Notes: a model not told the origin generated them from the sequence alone. DNA of 64,000 nucleotides from Nocardioides eburneiflavus (GCF_004785795.1 NZ_SRRO01000001.1:3596001-3660000); one strand, 5' to 3'. Shown: positions 53,302 to 61,714, counted from the first letter of the stretch. Translations and numbers: made by a program.

Positions 53302-53994
53302 ATGACCTACGTGGGGGCTGTGCGGGCGGCCCTGGCCGAGGTGGGGGACCCGGCCAGGGCTGCTCAGCAGCAGGCCTACATGAAGTCGGAGCTGCCCTAC
53401 GTCGGCCTGCGCGCCCCGGCGCTCAGCGCCCTGCTGCGCCCGCTGCTGGCCGAGCACCGCTTCGTCGACCGGGCCCAGTGGGAGCACGCGGTGCTGGAGC
53501 TGTGGGAGGACGCCGAGCACCGGGAGGAGTGGTACGCCGCGATCGCGCTGCTGCGCTACCGGGCCTACCGGCCGTGGCTCGACCCCGACCTGCTGCCCCT
53601 GCTCGAGACGCTCGTGCGCACGGGCGCGTGGTGGGACGTGGTCGACGAGATCGCCTCGCACCTCGTCGGCCAGGTCCTGCTCGACCACCGCGCCGCGACG
53701 ACCCCGGTGATGGACGCCTGGTCCGTGGACGCCGACAGCCTGTGGGTCCGTCGCACGGCGATGCTCGCGCAGCTGCGCCACGCCGGTCGCACCGACACCG
53801 ACCTGCTCGGCCGCGTCCTTGTCGCGAACCTGGACGACACGGCGTACGGACGCGAGTTCTTCGTCCGCAAGGCGCTCGGGTGGGCGCTGCGCCAGCACGC
53901 GCGCACGGACCCGGCGTGGGTCCGCACGTTCGTCCGGACCCACGCCGACCGACTCAGTGGGCTGTCGCGCCGCGAGGCGCTCAAGCACCTGTGA
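53302..53994 (+). CDS. DNA alkylation repair protein (AlkD-like HEAT repeats)
   Basis: Predicted alkylpurine-DNA glycosylase or HEAT-repeat protein of 230 aa. Key blocks are QQQAYMKSELPYVGLRAPAL, YRAYRPWLDPDLLPLLETLV, TGAWWDVVDEIASHLVG and FFVRKALGWALRQHARTDPA, as in the DNA alkylation repair family. The ATG at 53302 has a GAGGAT box 6 nt upstream. It is followed by a repeat-rich gap. Confidence 0.87.
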   Translation: MTYVGAVRAALAEVGDPARAAQQQAYMKSELPYVGLRAPALSALLRPLLAEHRFVDRAQWEHAVLELWEDAEHREEWYAAIALLRYRAYRPWLDPDLLPLLETLVRTGAWWDVVDEIASHLVGQVLLDHRAATTPVMDAWSVDADSLWVRRTAMLAQLRHAGRTDTDLLGRVLVANLDDTAYGREFFVRKALGWALRQHARTDPAWVRTFVRTHADRLSGLSRREALKHL

Positions 53995-54000
53995 GGGATC

Positions 54001-54140
54001 ACGTCGCGCTCGTGCCTCGCGCGCCGCTGCTCGTCTCATTTCGACGCGCTCGTGCGACTTCGTTCCTCAGTCGCGTCGCTTGCTCAATCTGGCCGAGCCC
54101 ACGCGTCGCGCTCGTACCTCGCGCGCCGCTGCTCGTCTCA
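54001..54140. repeat. Nested repeats: a REP-like element flanked by 38-bp direct repeats
   Basis: The direct repeats are 54001-54038 and 54103-54140 (36 of 38 identical; both end CCGCTGCTCGTCTCA). Between them, 54038-54088 starts ATTTCGACGCGC and ends TTGCTCAAT, a diverged REP-like copy. The second direct repeat holds the stop codon of the chelatase gene. Confidence 0.8.
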
Positions 54141-54881
54141 GACAGGCACGAGCTCCACCGCGCCCACGGCGTAGCGGGCGAGGATCGCGCGCGCGACGGC
54201 CGGGTGCGCGCCCAGCGGGTCGGAGACGGCGACGGCGCCGGCCTCGACGGCGAGCTCCGTCGCACGGTCCGGCAGCCGGCCCGGGGCGAGGAAGAACGAC
54301 GCGACCGCGATGTGGCGCTTGCCCGCGGAGCGGAAGGCGCGCACGGCCTCGCCGGCGGCCGGCGGTGCCGCGGAGGCGAACGCGGCCGTGACCGGGAGCC
54401 GGTGCCGCGCGCCCCACGTGCGGGCGATCCGGGCGACGGCCTGGTTGGCGAGCGGGTCGGAGGAGCCGGCGGCGGCGAGCACCAGGGCGTCGAGCTCGCG
54501 GACCCGCGCCGCCTTGAGCGCCTCGCGCAGCCGGACGTCGAGGACCTCGAGGAACGCGGTCTCCATGCCGAGGATGCGGCTCGCCTGGATCCGTACGCCC
54601 TCGTGCCGGGCCATGGCCGCCGCGATCGCCTCGGGGACGTCGACCTTGGCGTGGAACGCCTCGGTGAGCAGCAACGGCACCACGACGATCTCGTCGTGGC
54701 CAGCCTTGACGAGCCGGTCGACGACCGTGTCGAAGGACGGCTTCGACAGGTCGAGGAAGGCCGTCTCGATGCGGAGGTCGGGGCGCATGGCCTTGACCTC
54801 CGCGACGAGCGCCTTGATCGTCGCGGCGGATCGCGGGTCCCGGCTTCCGTGGGCCAGGGCAACCAGAGCAGGAGCAGCCAT
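54138..54881 (-). CDS. Sirohydrochlorin chelatase (CbiX/SirB type)
   Basis: Inserts iron into sirohydrochlorin to make siroheme, the cofactor of the sulfite reductase encoded nearby. It has 247 aa. The active-site His is in LVALAHGSRDPRSAATIKAL, and a second His lies in PLLLTEAFHAKVDVPEAI, both as in the two-domain SirB/CbiX family; the C-terminal half has VASFFLAPGRLPDRA. It is the last gene of the minus-strand sulfur cluster, separated from cysH by a 120-bp gap with a REP-like element. The stop codon lies within a direct repeat. Confidence 0.9.
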   Translation of the reverse strand: MAAPALVALAHGSRDPRSAATIKALVAEVKAMRPDLRIETAFLDLSKPSFDTVVDRLVKAGHDEIVVVPLLLTEAFHAKVDVPEAIAAAMARHEGVRIQASRILGMETAFLEVLDVRLREALKAARVRELDALVLAAAGSSDPLANQAVARIARTWGARHRLPVTAAFASAAPPAAGEAVRAFRSAGKRHIAVASFFLAPGRLPDRATELAVEAGAVAVSDPLGAHPAVARAILARYAVGAVELVPV

Positions 54882-54949
54882 CAGGGGTGCCTCCGATCGT
54901 GAGTGGTGGTGCGGTCGTGCTGGGTGGGTGCGACGACGTTGTCGCTCGT

Positions 54950-54982
54950 GCTGAGGAGGTCGCGCAGCGACCGTCTCGAAGC
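54950..54982 (-). repeat. REP-like element in the cysH-chelatase gap
   Basis: On the minus strand it starts GCTTCGAGACGG and ends GACCTCCTCAGC. Its centre, CGGTCGCTGCGCGACCT, is identical to that of the copy at 9578. Confidence 0.7.
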
Positions 54983-55001
54983 GCTGGGCTGAGGGAGTGA
55001 G

Positions 55002-55745
55002 TCAGGCATGGATGCCGCACTCGGTCTTGGTGGTGCCGGCCCAGCGCCCGCTGCGCGGGTCGTCGCCGGGAGCGACGCGGCGCGTGCAGGGCCAGCAGCC
55101 GATGCTGGGGTAGCCGTCGTGGACGAGCGGGTTCACCAGGACCCCGTTGTCCTGGATGTAGCGCTCGACCTGCTCGTCGCTCCAGCGGGCCAGCGGGGAG
55201 ACCTTGACCTTGCCCTTGCGCGCGTCCCAGCCGACGACCGGGGCGATCACGCGGTTGTGCGTCTCGGCGCGGCGCAGCCCGGTGGCCCACGCGTCGTACT
55301 CGGCGAGCGTGTCGGCGAGCGGCTTGACCTTGCGCAACGCGCAGCACAGGTCGGGATCGGTCTTGTAGAGGTCCTTGCCGTACTGCGCGTCCTGCTCGGC
55401 GACCGTCTGTGCCGGGGTGACGGTGCGCAGGGTGACCGGCAGGGTCGCCTCGACGGCGTCACGCGTGCCGATGGTCTCGACGAAGTGGTAGCCGGTGTCG
55501 AGGAAGACCACGTCGATGCCCGGCGCGACCTTGGAGGCGAGGTGCGCCAGCACGGCGTCGCCCATCGACGAGGTGATCGCGAACCGGTCGCCGAAGGTCG
55601 CGACGGCCCACTCGATGATGACCTCGGCGGGAGCGAGCTCGAGCTCGGCGCCCACGTGGGAGACGAGCTCGCGCAGCTCCTCGGGCGTACGTCCCGCGGT
55701 GTGGGTGCCCTTGAAGTCGCGTGCGGCTCGGGTCGAGAGACTCAT
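55002..55745 (-). CDS. cysH: Phosphoadenylyl-/adenylyl-sulfate reductase, iron-sulfur type
   Basis: Reduces (phospho)adenylyl sulfate to sulfite in assimilation, 247 aa. It has the nucleotide-binding block FAITSSMGDAVLAHL, the cluster cysteines in PDLCCALRKVKPL and GCWPCTRRV, and the catalytic Cys in TECGIHA at the C-terminus. Cys-pair plus GCxxC indicates a [4Fe-4S] enzyme, usually with APS as substrate. The ATG overlaps the preceding gene's stop by 4 nt. Confidence 0.93.
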   Translation of the reverse strand: MSLSTRAARDFKGTHTAGRTPEELRELVSHVGAELELAPAEVIIEWAVATFGDRFAITSSMGDAVLAHLASKVAPGIDVVFLDTGYHFVETIGTRDAVEATLPVTLRTVTPAQTVAEQDAQYGKDLYKTDPDLCCALRKVKPLADTLAEYDAWATGLRRAETHNRVIAPVVGWDARKGKVKVSPLARWSDEQVERYIQDNGVLVNPLVHDGYPSIGCWPCTRRVAPGDDPRSGRWAGTTKTECGIHA

Positions 55746-55906
55746 GGTGTGCCTCCTCCGTTGCCGGGGTGCGGGATCATGCCGGTCATCTGGACGGTGA
55801 AGCTGCGCAGGCACGAGCGGCACTCCCAGGCGCCCGCACCCTCGCGCGGGAAGAGGTTCTCGTCCCCGCACCAGGGGCAGTGGAAGGGCACCGCACGTTC
55901 GGACAT
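55742..55906 (-). CDS. Small zinc-ribbon protein between sir and cysH
   Basis: A 54-aa protein with CPWCG and CRSC motifs 19 residues apart, the pattern of a zinc ribbon. It begins MSERAVPFHC and ends with a Gly/Pro tail. It overlaps sir (1 nt) and cysH (4 nt). A similar small gene occurs between the sulfite reductase and cysH genes of other actinobacteria; its role is unknown. Confidence 0.8.
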   Translation of the reverse strand: MSERAVPFHCPWCGDENLFPREGAGAWECRSCLRSFTVQMTGMIPHPGNGGGTP

Positions 55907-57618
55907 CAGACCGCCACCGGCTCCCCGCGCAGCAGGGCCTCGTCGGCTCGGGCGACCCACGCGGCGAACCGCTCGCCGTCTGTGCGGTCGGACAGGTACG
56001 CCGACACGACCGCGGTGACGTAGTCGTCGAGGCCGGCGCTGGTGACCTTGTGGGCGCGCAGCTTGCGGCCCATCGCCGGGTTGAGCCCGAGGGCCCCGCC
56101 GAGGTGCACCTGGAAGCCCTCGACCTGCTGGCCGTTGTCGTCCATGACCAGCTGGCCCTTGAGGCCGATGTCGGCGACCTGGGTGCGGGCGCAGGCGTTG
56201 GGGCAGCCGTTGACGTTGACCGAGATGTCGGTGTCGAGGTCGGGGAAGCGCTTCTCCAGCTCGGTCACCAGGCGACGTGCCCGCTCCTTGGTGTCGACGA
56301 TGGCGAGCTTGCAGAACTCGATGCCGGTGCACGCCATCGTGGAGCGGCGCCAGTTGCTCGGGCGGGCGGTCAGCCCGATCTTCTCGAGGTCGTCGGCGAA
56401 GGCCTCGGTGTCCTCGGCTGCGACGCCGATCACGACGAGCTTCTGGTAGGCGGTCAGGCGGGCGCCGCGGGCGCCGTACGACTCGACGAGGTCGGCGAGG
56501 CCGCTGAGCGTCGTGCCGTCGATGCGGCCCACGACGGGGGCGGCGCCGACGTAGAAGCGGCCGTCCTTCTGCTCGTGGATGCCGATGTGGTCACCCTGCT
56601 GCACGGGCGCCTCGGGGGAGGGGTTGTCGACGAGCTGCCGGTGCAGGTACTCGTTCTCGAGGACCTCGCGGAACTTGTCCTTGCCCCAGTCGGCGAGCAG
56701 GAACTTGAGGCGGGCCTTGGAGCGCAGCCGGCGGTAGCCGTAGTCGCGGAAGATGCCGGCGACGCCCTCCCAGGCGTCGGCGACCTCTTCGACGGGGATC
56801 CAGACGCCGAGCTTGTGCGCGAGCATCGGGTTGGTCGACAGCCCGCCGCCGACCCACAGGTCGAAGCCCGGGCCGTGCTCGGGGTGGACCGTGCCGACGA
56901 AGGACACGTCGTTGACCTCGGGCGCGACGTCGTGGCTCGGGTGGCCGGTCAACGCGGTCTTGAACTTGCGCGGCAGGTTGGAGTAGTCCGGGTTGCCGAG
57001 GATTCGCCGCTTGATCTCGCCGAGGGCCTCGGAGCCGTCGATGATCTCGTCCTTGGCGATGCCGGCGACGGGGGAGCCGAGGAAGGGGCGCGGGCTGTCG
57101 CCGCACGCCTCGAGCGTGGTGAGGCCGACGCCCTCGAGGCGCTCCCAGATCGCCGGGACGCTCTCGATCTCGATCCAGTGGTACTGGATGTTGTTGCGGT
57201 CGGTGATGTCGGCGGTGTTGCGGGCGTACGCCGTCGACACCTCGCCGAGCGCGCGCAGGGCTGGGCCGTCGAGGATCGCGCCGTCGGTGCGGACGCGCAT
57301 CATGAAGAAGCGGTCGTCGAGCTCCTCCTCCTCGAGCTGGGCGGTCTTGCCGCCGTCGAAGCCCGGGGCGCGCTGGGTGTAGAGACCCATCCAGCGGAAG
57401 CGACCGCGCAGGTCGGCCGGGTCGATGGAGTCGAAGCCGCGGCGCGAGTAGGTGTGGAGGATGCGATCGCGCACGTTGAGCGGGTCGTCGTCCTTCTTGG
57501 ACTGCTCGTTCTTGTTGAGCGGCTCGGTGTAGCCGAGCGCCCACTGACCCTCGGCGCGCTTCGGGCGCGGGATCTCGGTGTTCTGGGCGGCCTGGGGCTT
57601 GAACCGGAGGTCGGGCAT
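55906..57618 (-). CDS. sir: Ferredoxin-dependent sulfite reductase (nitrite/sulfite reductase family)
   Basis: Siroheme enzyme reducing sulfite to sulfide, 570 aa. The [4Fe-4S]-siroheme cysteines are in STMACTGIEFCKLA (near residue 430) and NVNGCPNACARTQ (near residue 472). The two-fold repeated ferredoxin-like halves are seen from NIQYHWIEIES and GVAAEDTEAFADDLEK. The ATG at 57618 has no good Shine-Dalgarno; upstream is a 19-residue leader peptide, which could control expression. The gene is first in the sulfur operon. Confidence 0.94.
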   Translation of the reverse strand: MPDLRFKPQAAQNTEIPRPKRAEGQWALGYTEPLNKNEQSKKDDDPLNVRDRILHTYSRRGFDSIDPADLRGRFRWMGLYTQRAPGFDGGKTAQLEEEELDDRFFMMRVRTDGAILDGPALRALGEVSTAYARNTADITDRNNIQYHWIEIESVPAIWERLEGVGLTTLEACGDSPRPFLGSPVAGIAKDEIIDGSEALGEIKRRILGNPDYSNLPRKFKTALTGHPSHDVAPEVNDVSFVGTVHPEHGPGFDLWVGGGLSTNPMLAHKLGVWIPVEEVADAWEGVAGIFRDYGYRRLRSKARLKFLLADWGKDKFREVLENEYLHRQLVDNPSPEAPVQQGDHIGIHEQKDGRFYVGAAPVVGRIDGTTLSGLADLVESYGARGARLTAYQKLVVIGVAAEDTEAFADDLEKIGLTARPSNWRRSTMACTGIEFCKLAIVDTKERARRLVTELEKRFPDLDTDISVNVNGCPNACARTQVADIGLKGQLVMDDNGQQVEGFQVHLGGALGLNPAMGRKLRAHKVTSAGLDDYVTAVVSAYLSDRTDGERFAAWVARADEALLRGEPVAV

Positions 57619-57693
57619 GTCAGGAGATTCCTGTTCGCTGAATGTGTGCCGCGCGCGACGTTGGGCGCGGAAGGGGTGTTGGGGCGGGCGGCG

Positions 57694-57753
57694 TCAGCGA
57701 TGCCAACAGGTCGCGCTGCCCACACGCATGAGGTCGACGTGACGTCGAACCAC
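57694..57753 (-). CDS. Leader peptide upstream of the sulfur operon
   Basis: A 20-codon frame encoding MVRRHVDLMRVGSATCWHR. It has the RRHVDLxRVxSxxC pattern of a short leader-peptide family found before sulfur genes in actinobacteria, with one Cys codon near the end. The GTG start is 6 nt after a -10-like CACACA. Between its stop and sir lies about 75 bp with a CCGCGC/GCGCGG stem (57649-57670). A regulatory role by cysteine supply is inferred. Confidence 0.7.
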   Translation of the reverse strand: MVRRHVDLMRVGSATCWHR

Positions 57754-57759
57754 GAGGTG

Positions 57760-57788
57760 TGTGTGGGTGGAGGCGGAGACCATGTCAA
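57760..57788 (-). promoter_or_regulatory. Predicted promoter of the sulfur operon
   Basis: TTGACA (57783-57788) is followed after 17 nt by CACACA (57760-57765) on the minus strand, 6 nt before the leader peptide's GTG. The -10 box is poor, so activation by a regulator is possible. Confidence 0.45.
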
Positions 57789-57909
57789 GAAGTCTCAGGG
57801 AGTGGACACCTGATCCACAAGACGAAATCTCGGCATGTGGGACCTAGAACCACCATGTGAGACGTCAGCCCGCCCCCACGCGAGGCGCGCGGGCCGGGTG
57901 CGGCCCAGG

Positions 57910-58527
57910 TCACACGGGTCGGCGCTCGCCGCAGGAGGCGATCCCGAGCCAGGTGTGCCGGTTGCCCCACCAGCACCACCCGAGCTTCACGGCGTCCCGG
58001 CGCTCGCGGCCGTCGCGCCCCGTGCCGTTGCTGATCCACAGCGCGGGCGTGCGGGCGTCGTACGACCCGTCGGCCCGCCGCAGACGCGAACCGGGCGTCA
58101 TGAAGCAGGCGTTGCGCTCGAGGACGCCGGGCTCCTGGAGCACCCAGTGCAGGCCCTCGGCGAGGGTCACGGGCGAGCGCCCAGCGGCGAGCAGCTCCGG
58201 GACCGACTCGGCCGGCGTCCGGTCGAGGTAGGCGTCGCCGCGGTCGAGGCCGAGCGCGACGTACGGGGCTGCCGGCACGTCGTCGGTGGGGGCGAAGAGG
58301 TCGACGTCGGTCATGTCCTCGACGACGAAGCCGTCCTTCTCCTCGTGGCCCCCCGCGCGGCGCAGCAAGGGCGCGAGGGCCGACGCCGGGGCGGAGGTCA
58401 CGAGGAGGCCGTCCGCGGGGCCGTGCGCAGCGAGCTCGCGCAGCCGGTCGGCGGGGATCCCGGCGACGTCGTGGACGCCGAGGCGGACGAGCCGCTCGGC
58501 CTGGTCGATCAGGGAAGGGAGGGCCAC
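57910..58527 (-). CDS. DUF5701 protein
   Basis: Conserved actinobacterial protein of 205 aa of unknown role. Typical features are ALPSLIDQAERLVRLGV, VALGLDRGDAYLDRTPAES, ALWISNGTG and the C-terminal VKLGWCWWGNRHTWLGIASC. The GTG at 58527 is the first start that avoids overlap with the divergent glyA promoter. No enzyme motif is recognised. It lies upstream of the sulfur operon on the same strand but has its own start region. Confidence 0.8.
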   Translation of the reverse strand: MALPSLIDQAERLVRLGVHDVAGIPADRLRELAAHGPADGLLVTSAPASALAPLLRRAGGHEEKDGFVVEDMTDVDLFAPTDDVPAAPYVALGLDRGDAYLDRTPAESVPELLAAGRSPVTLAEGLHWVLQEPGVLERNACFMTPGSRLRRADGSYDARTPALWISNGTGRDGRERRDAVKLGWCWWGNRHTWLGIASCGERRPV

Positions 58528-58614
58528 GCGGGTCCAACGCCCCACGCGCCTACGGGGTTCCCGTCCCGGTGTCCAGCGCCCGCGGGCCGCGAGCGCGCAC
58601 GCGCGAGCGGGCCC

Positions 58615-58620
58615 TAGGCT
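58615..58620 (+). promoter_or_regulatory. -10 box of glyA, leaderless
   Basis: TAGGCT ends 6 nt before the glyA ATG. No Shine-Dalgarno is present. Confidence 0.5.
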
Positions 58621-58626
58621 GGGGCC

Positions 58627-60063
58627 ATGACGGACTCCCTGATCAGCAGTGCGTACTCGCAGGCCCTCGAGGTCATCGCCTCGGTCGAACCCCGCATCGC
58701 GGAGGCGACCCGCCAGGAGCTGGCCGACCAGCGGGCCTCGCTCAAGCTGATCGCCTCGGAGAACTACGCGTCGCCCGCCGTGCTGATGACCATGGGCACC
58801 TGGTTCAGCGACAAGTACGCCGAGGGCACCGTCGGTCACCGCTTCTACGCCGGCTGCCAGAACGTCGACACCGTCGAGTCGCTCGCCGCCGAGCACGCCC
58901 GCGAGCTCTTCGGAGCGCCGTACGCCTATGTCCAGCCGCACTCCGGCATCGACGCCAACCTCGTGGCGTTCTGGTCGATCCTGGCCAACAAGGTGGAGAG
59001 CCCCTACCTGGAGAAGCTCCAGGCCAAGAACGTCAACGAGCTCACCGAGGCCGACTGGGAGACGCTGCGCCACGACTTCGGCAACCAGCGGCTGCTCGGC
59101 ATGTCGCTCGACGCCGGCGGTCACCTCACGCACGGGTTCCGCCCCAACATCAGCGGCAAGATGTTCCACCAGCAGCAGTACGGCACGGACCCGGAGACCG
59201 GGCTGCTCGACTACGACGCCGTCGCCGCCAAGGCGCGCGAGTTCAGGCCGCTCGTCCTCGTCGCCGGCTACTCCGCCTACCCCCGCCGGGTGAACTTCGC
59301 GAAGATGCGCGAGATCGCCGACGAGGTCGGTGCGGTGCTGATGGTCGACATGGCGCACTTCGCGGGCCTCGTGGCCGGCAAGGTCTTCACCGGCGAGGAG
59401 AACCCGGTCCCGTACGCCCACTTCACGACCACCACCACGCACAAGTCGCTGCGCGGCCCCCGCGGCGGCATGGTCCTGGCCCAGGAGGAGTTCGCCGCCG
59501 ACGTCGACCGCGGCTGCCCGATGGTCCTCGGCGGCCCGCTCTCGCACGTCATGGCCGCCAAGGCCGTGGCCTTCGCCGAGGCACGCACCCCCGATTTCCA
59601 GGCCTACGCCCAGCGCATCGCCGACAACGCGAAGTCCCTGGCCGAGGGGTTCCTGACCCGCGGCGCCAACCTCGTCACCGGCGGAACCGACAACCACCTC
59701 GTCCTGCTCGACGTGTCGTCCTTCGGTCTCACCGGCCGCCAGGCCGAGTCGGCTCTCCTCGACGCGGGCGTCGTGACCAACCGCAACTCGGTCCCGGCCG
59801 ACCCCAACGGCGCCTGGTACACGTCCGGCGTCCGGCTCGGCACGCCCGCGCTCACCACCCGCGGCTTCGGCCACGACGAGTTCGACACCGTCGCCGAGCT
59901 GATCGTCGACGTGCTCAGCAACACCGAGGCGGGCACGACCAAGGCGGGCGGGCCCAGCAAGGCGTCGTACGTCCTGGGCGACGGCGTCGCCGACCGCGTC
60001 ACCAAGCGGTCGGCCGAGATGCTCGACAAGCACCCGCTCTACCCGGGCCTGGTCCTCAGCTGA
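58627..60063 (+). CDS. glyA: Serine hydroxymethyltransferase
   Basis: PLP enzyme that converts serine to glycine and supplies one-carbon units, 478 aa. The PLP lysine is in [15 protein letters not shown] near residue 273. The N-terminal block [15 protein letters not shown] and the [12 protein letters not shown] strand are normal. Compared with about 420 aa in E. coli, there is an insertion of roughly 60 residues after the first third (around [20 protein letters not shown] to [12 protein letters not shown]), which I associate with a longer actinobacterial form. Confidence 0.95.
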   Translation: MTDSLISSAYSQALEVIASVEPRIAEATRQELADQRASLKLIASENYASPAVLMTMGTWFSDKYAEGTVGHRFYAGCQNVDTVESLAAEHARELFGAPYAYVQPHSGIDANLVAFWSILANKVESPYLEKLQAKNVNELTEADWETLRHDFGNQRLLGMSLDAGGHLTHGFRPNISGKMFHQQQYGTDPETGLLDYDAVAAKAREFRPLVLVAGYSAYPRRVNFAKMREIADEVGAVLMVDMAHFAGLVAGKVFTGEENPVPYAHFTTTTTHKSLRGPRGGMVLAQEEFAADVDRGCPMVLGGPLSHVMAAKAVAFAEARTPDFQAYAQRIADNAKSLAEGFLTRGANLVTGGTDNHLVLLDVSSFGLTGRQAESALLDAGVVTNRNSVPADPNGAWYTSGVRLGTPALTTRGFGHDEFDTVAELIVDVLSNTEAGTTKAGGPSKASYVLGDGVADRVTKRSAEMLDKHPLYPGLVLS

Positions 60064-60067
60064 TCGG

Positions 60068-60079
60068 GTCTACGTAGAC
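60068..60079. repeat. 12-bp perfect palindrome after glyA
   Basis: GTCTACGTAGAC lies 5 bp after the glyA stop. Its arm belongs to a CGCGCGTCTACG motif that occurs again at 60139-60160 and 60438-60459, on either side of the DUF559 remnant. Confidence 0.6.
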
Positions 60080-60110
60080 GCGCGGGCACAACGTCGCGCC
60101 GTGGGTGGCG

Positions 60111-60418
60111 TCACGCGGCGACCGGCCACGCCGCCAGAGGTTCCGTCCGCGTGTCTACGCCGACCGTCCGGTACAGGACCTCGCGCACCCAGGTCGGCCA
60201 CATCATCACGTCGTCCCAGGTGAACCGAAGGACGGTCCAGCCGTCGGCGGCCAGCAGGGTGTAACGCCGGACGTCCTTGGAGCCCAGCGACCTGCAGGCA
60301 GATCGCCCTCGTCACGGACTCGAACGGGTTCGCAGCGCGAGCATCGGCCTGCTCCGCGATCCGCCGCACCTTGGCGCTCCCTGCGCCACGGACGCTCGCC
60401 ACCACCCAGCTGAGCGTA
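60111..60418 (-). pseudogene. Remnant of a DUF559-type endonuclease-like gene
   Basis: Two pieces of one family are left in different frames. The 5' piece reads VVASVRGAGSAKVRRIAEQA and NPFESVTRAICLQVAGL. The 3' piece reads SKDVRRYTLLAADGW, VLRFTWDDVMMWPTWV and ends at a TGA at 60111-60113. A deletion and frameshift between them removed the catalytic core; about 100 of the usual 280-300 residues remain. The family is related to Vsr-type nucleases. The 60064-60453 stretch holds only this remnant and repeats. Confidence 0.75.
60139..60160 (+). repeat. 22-bp direct repeat, copy 1 (with 60438-60459)
   Basis: GGTTCCGTCCGCG and TGTCTACGC; the second copy has two changes. It lies in the 3' end of the DUF559 remnant. 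Confidence 0.7.
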
Positions 60419-60437
60419 CGACTCGCCCGGCGGCAGG

Positions 60438-60459
60438 GGTTCTGTCCGCGCGTCTACGC
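60438..60459 (+). repeat. 22-bp direct repeat, copy 2
   Basis: GGTTCTGTCCGCG and CGTCTACGC, 20 of 22 identical to copy 1. It contains the stop codon of glgA. Confidence 0.7.
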
Positions 60460-61641
60460 GAGCGAGCGGTAGAGCTCCAGGGTCCGCGCGGCGATCGAGC
60501 CCCAGCTGAACGACTCCTCGGCACGCCGGCGACCGGCCGCGCCGTACGCCCGGGCGCGGTCGGGGTCGCTGACCGCGTCGGTGAGCGCGGCGGCGAGGTC
60601 GGCGACGTAGCGCTCCGGGTCGAGCGGGGTGCCGGTGCCGTCGGTGGCCTGGTCGATCGGCACCAGCCAGCCGGTCTCACCGTGCACCACCACCTCGGGG
60701 ATTCCGCCGGTGGCGGTGGCGACGACGGCGGTCTCGCAGGCCATCGCCTCGAGGTTGACGATGCCGAGGGGCTCGTAGATCGAGGGGCAGGCGAACACCG
60801 TGGCCGCGGTCAGCAGTGCGACCACGTCGGGGCGCGGGAGCATCTCGGCGATCCACACCACGCCCGAGCGGGTCGCAGCGAGCTCCTCGACCAGCCCGCG
60901 CACCTCGGCCTCGATCTCCGGTGTGTCGGGCGCGCCGGCGCACAGCACGAGCTGGACGTCGGGCGGGAGCGCGGCAGCCGCGCGGAGGAAGAGCGGCAGG
61001 CCCTTCTGGCGAGTGATCCGGCCGACGAAGATGACGCTCGGCCGGTCGGGGTCGACGCCGAGCTCGCGGACGCGGTCGGGGTTCGCGACCGGCGACCACT
61101 CGGTGGTGTCGATGCCGTTGTGCACGACGTGCACGCGAGCCGGGTCGACCGACGGATAGCTGCGCAGGACGTCGTCGCGCATCGCCGCGCTGACCGCGAC
61201 GATGCCGGCGGCGCCCTCGTACGCCATGCGCTCCGCCCAGCTCGACAGGGCGTAGCCGCCGCCGAGCTGCTCGGCCTTCCAGGGCCGCATCGGCTCGAGG
61301 GAGTGGGCGCTGACGACGTGGGGGATGCCGTGCATCAGGCCGGCGAGGTGGCCGGCCATGTTGGCGTACCAGGTGTGCGAGTGCACGAGGTCGGCCCCGG
61401 CGCAGTCGTCGACCATGGCGAGGTCGACGCCGAGCGTACGGATGGCCGCGTTGGCCCCTGCGAGCGACGACGGCTCGGCGTACGCCGTGGTGCCCGCCTC
61501 CGACCGCGGCGCGCCGAAGCACCGCACGCGTGCGTCCACGTCGGGCAGCACCCGCAGTGCGCGGACCAGCTCGGCGACGTGCACGCCCGCTCCGCCGTAG
61601 ACCTCCGGGGGGTACTCCTTGCTGAGGACGTCGATGCGCAT
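60454..61641 (-). CDS. glgA: Glycogen synthase, actinobacterial type (GlgA/GlgM)
   Basis: GT4-family enzyme of 395 aa. In M. tuberculosis the homologue (GlgM) makes maltose-1-phosphate or elongates glucan from ADP-glucose. It starts MRIDVLSKEYPPEVYGGAGV, with the donor-binding loop VFVGRITRQKGLPLFLRAAA-like (here IFVGRITRQKG), and the catalytic E-x7-E motif in CPSIYEPLGIVNLEAM. The ATG at 61641 has a TAGGTT box 6 nt upstream. It is divergent from glgC, which makes its substrate. Confidence 0.93.
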   Translation of the reverse strand: MRIDVLSKEYPPEVYGGAGVHVAELVRALRVLPDVDARVRCFGAPRSEAGTTAYAEPSSLAGANAAIRTLGVDLAMVDDCAGADLVHSHTWYANMAGHLAGLMHGIPHVVSAHSLEPMRPWKAEQLGGGYALSSWAERMAYEGAAGIVAVSAAMRDDVLRSYPSVDPARVHVVHNGIDTTEWSPVANPDRVRELGVDPDRPSVIFVGRITRQKGLPLFLRAAAALPPDVQLVLCAGAPDTPEIEAEVRGLVEELAATRSGVVWIAEMLPRPDVVALLTAATVFACPSIYEPLGIVNLEAMACETAVVATATGGIPEVVVHGETGWLVPIDQATDGTGTPLDPERYVADLAAALTDAVSDPDRARAYGAAGRRRAEESFSWGSIAARTLELYRSLA

Positions 61642-61647
61642 GGGCCG

Positions 61648-61708
61648 AACCTAGCCTGAGAACGCCATGGCGAGGGAGGTCGACCGCGCACCCGCGGACG
61701 GCTAGTTT
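61648..61708. promoter_or_regulatory. Divergent leaderless promoters of glgA and glgC
   Basis: On the minus strand TAGGTT (61648-61653) ends 6 nt before the glgA ATG. On the plus strand TAGTTT (61703-61708) ends 6 nt before the glgC ATG. The two -10 boxes are about 49 bp apart. Confidence 0.55.
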
Positions 61709-61714
61709 CGTCGC

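Noticed and set aside
57619-57690. SAM riboswitch upstream of sir
   Set aside because: I could not find a pseudoknot layout of a SAM-II or SAM-IV riboswitch. The leader peptide explains the region better.
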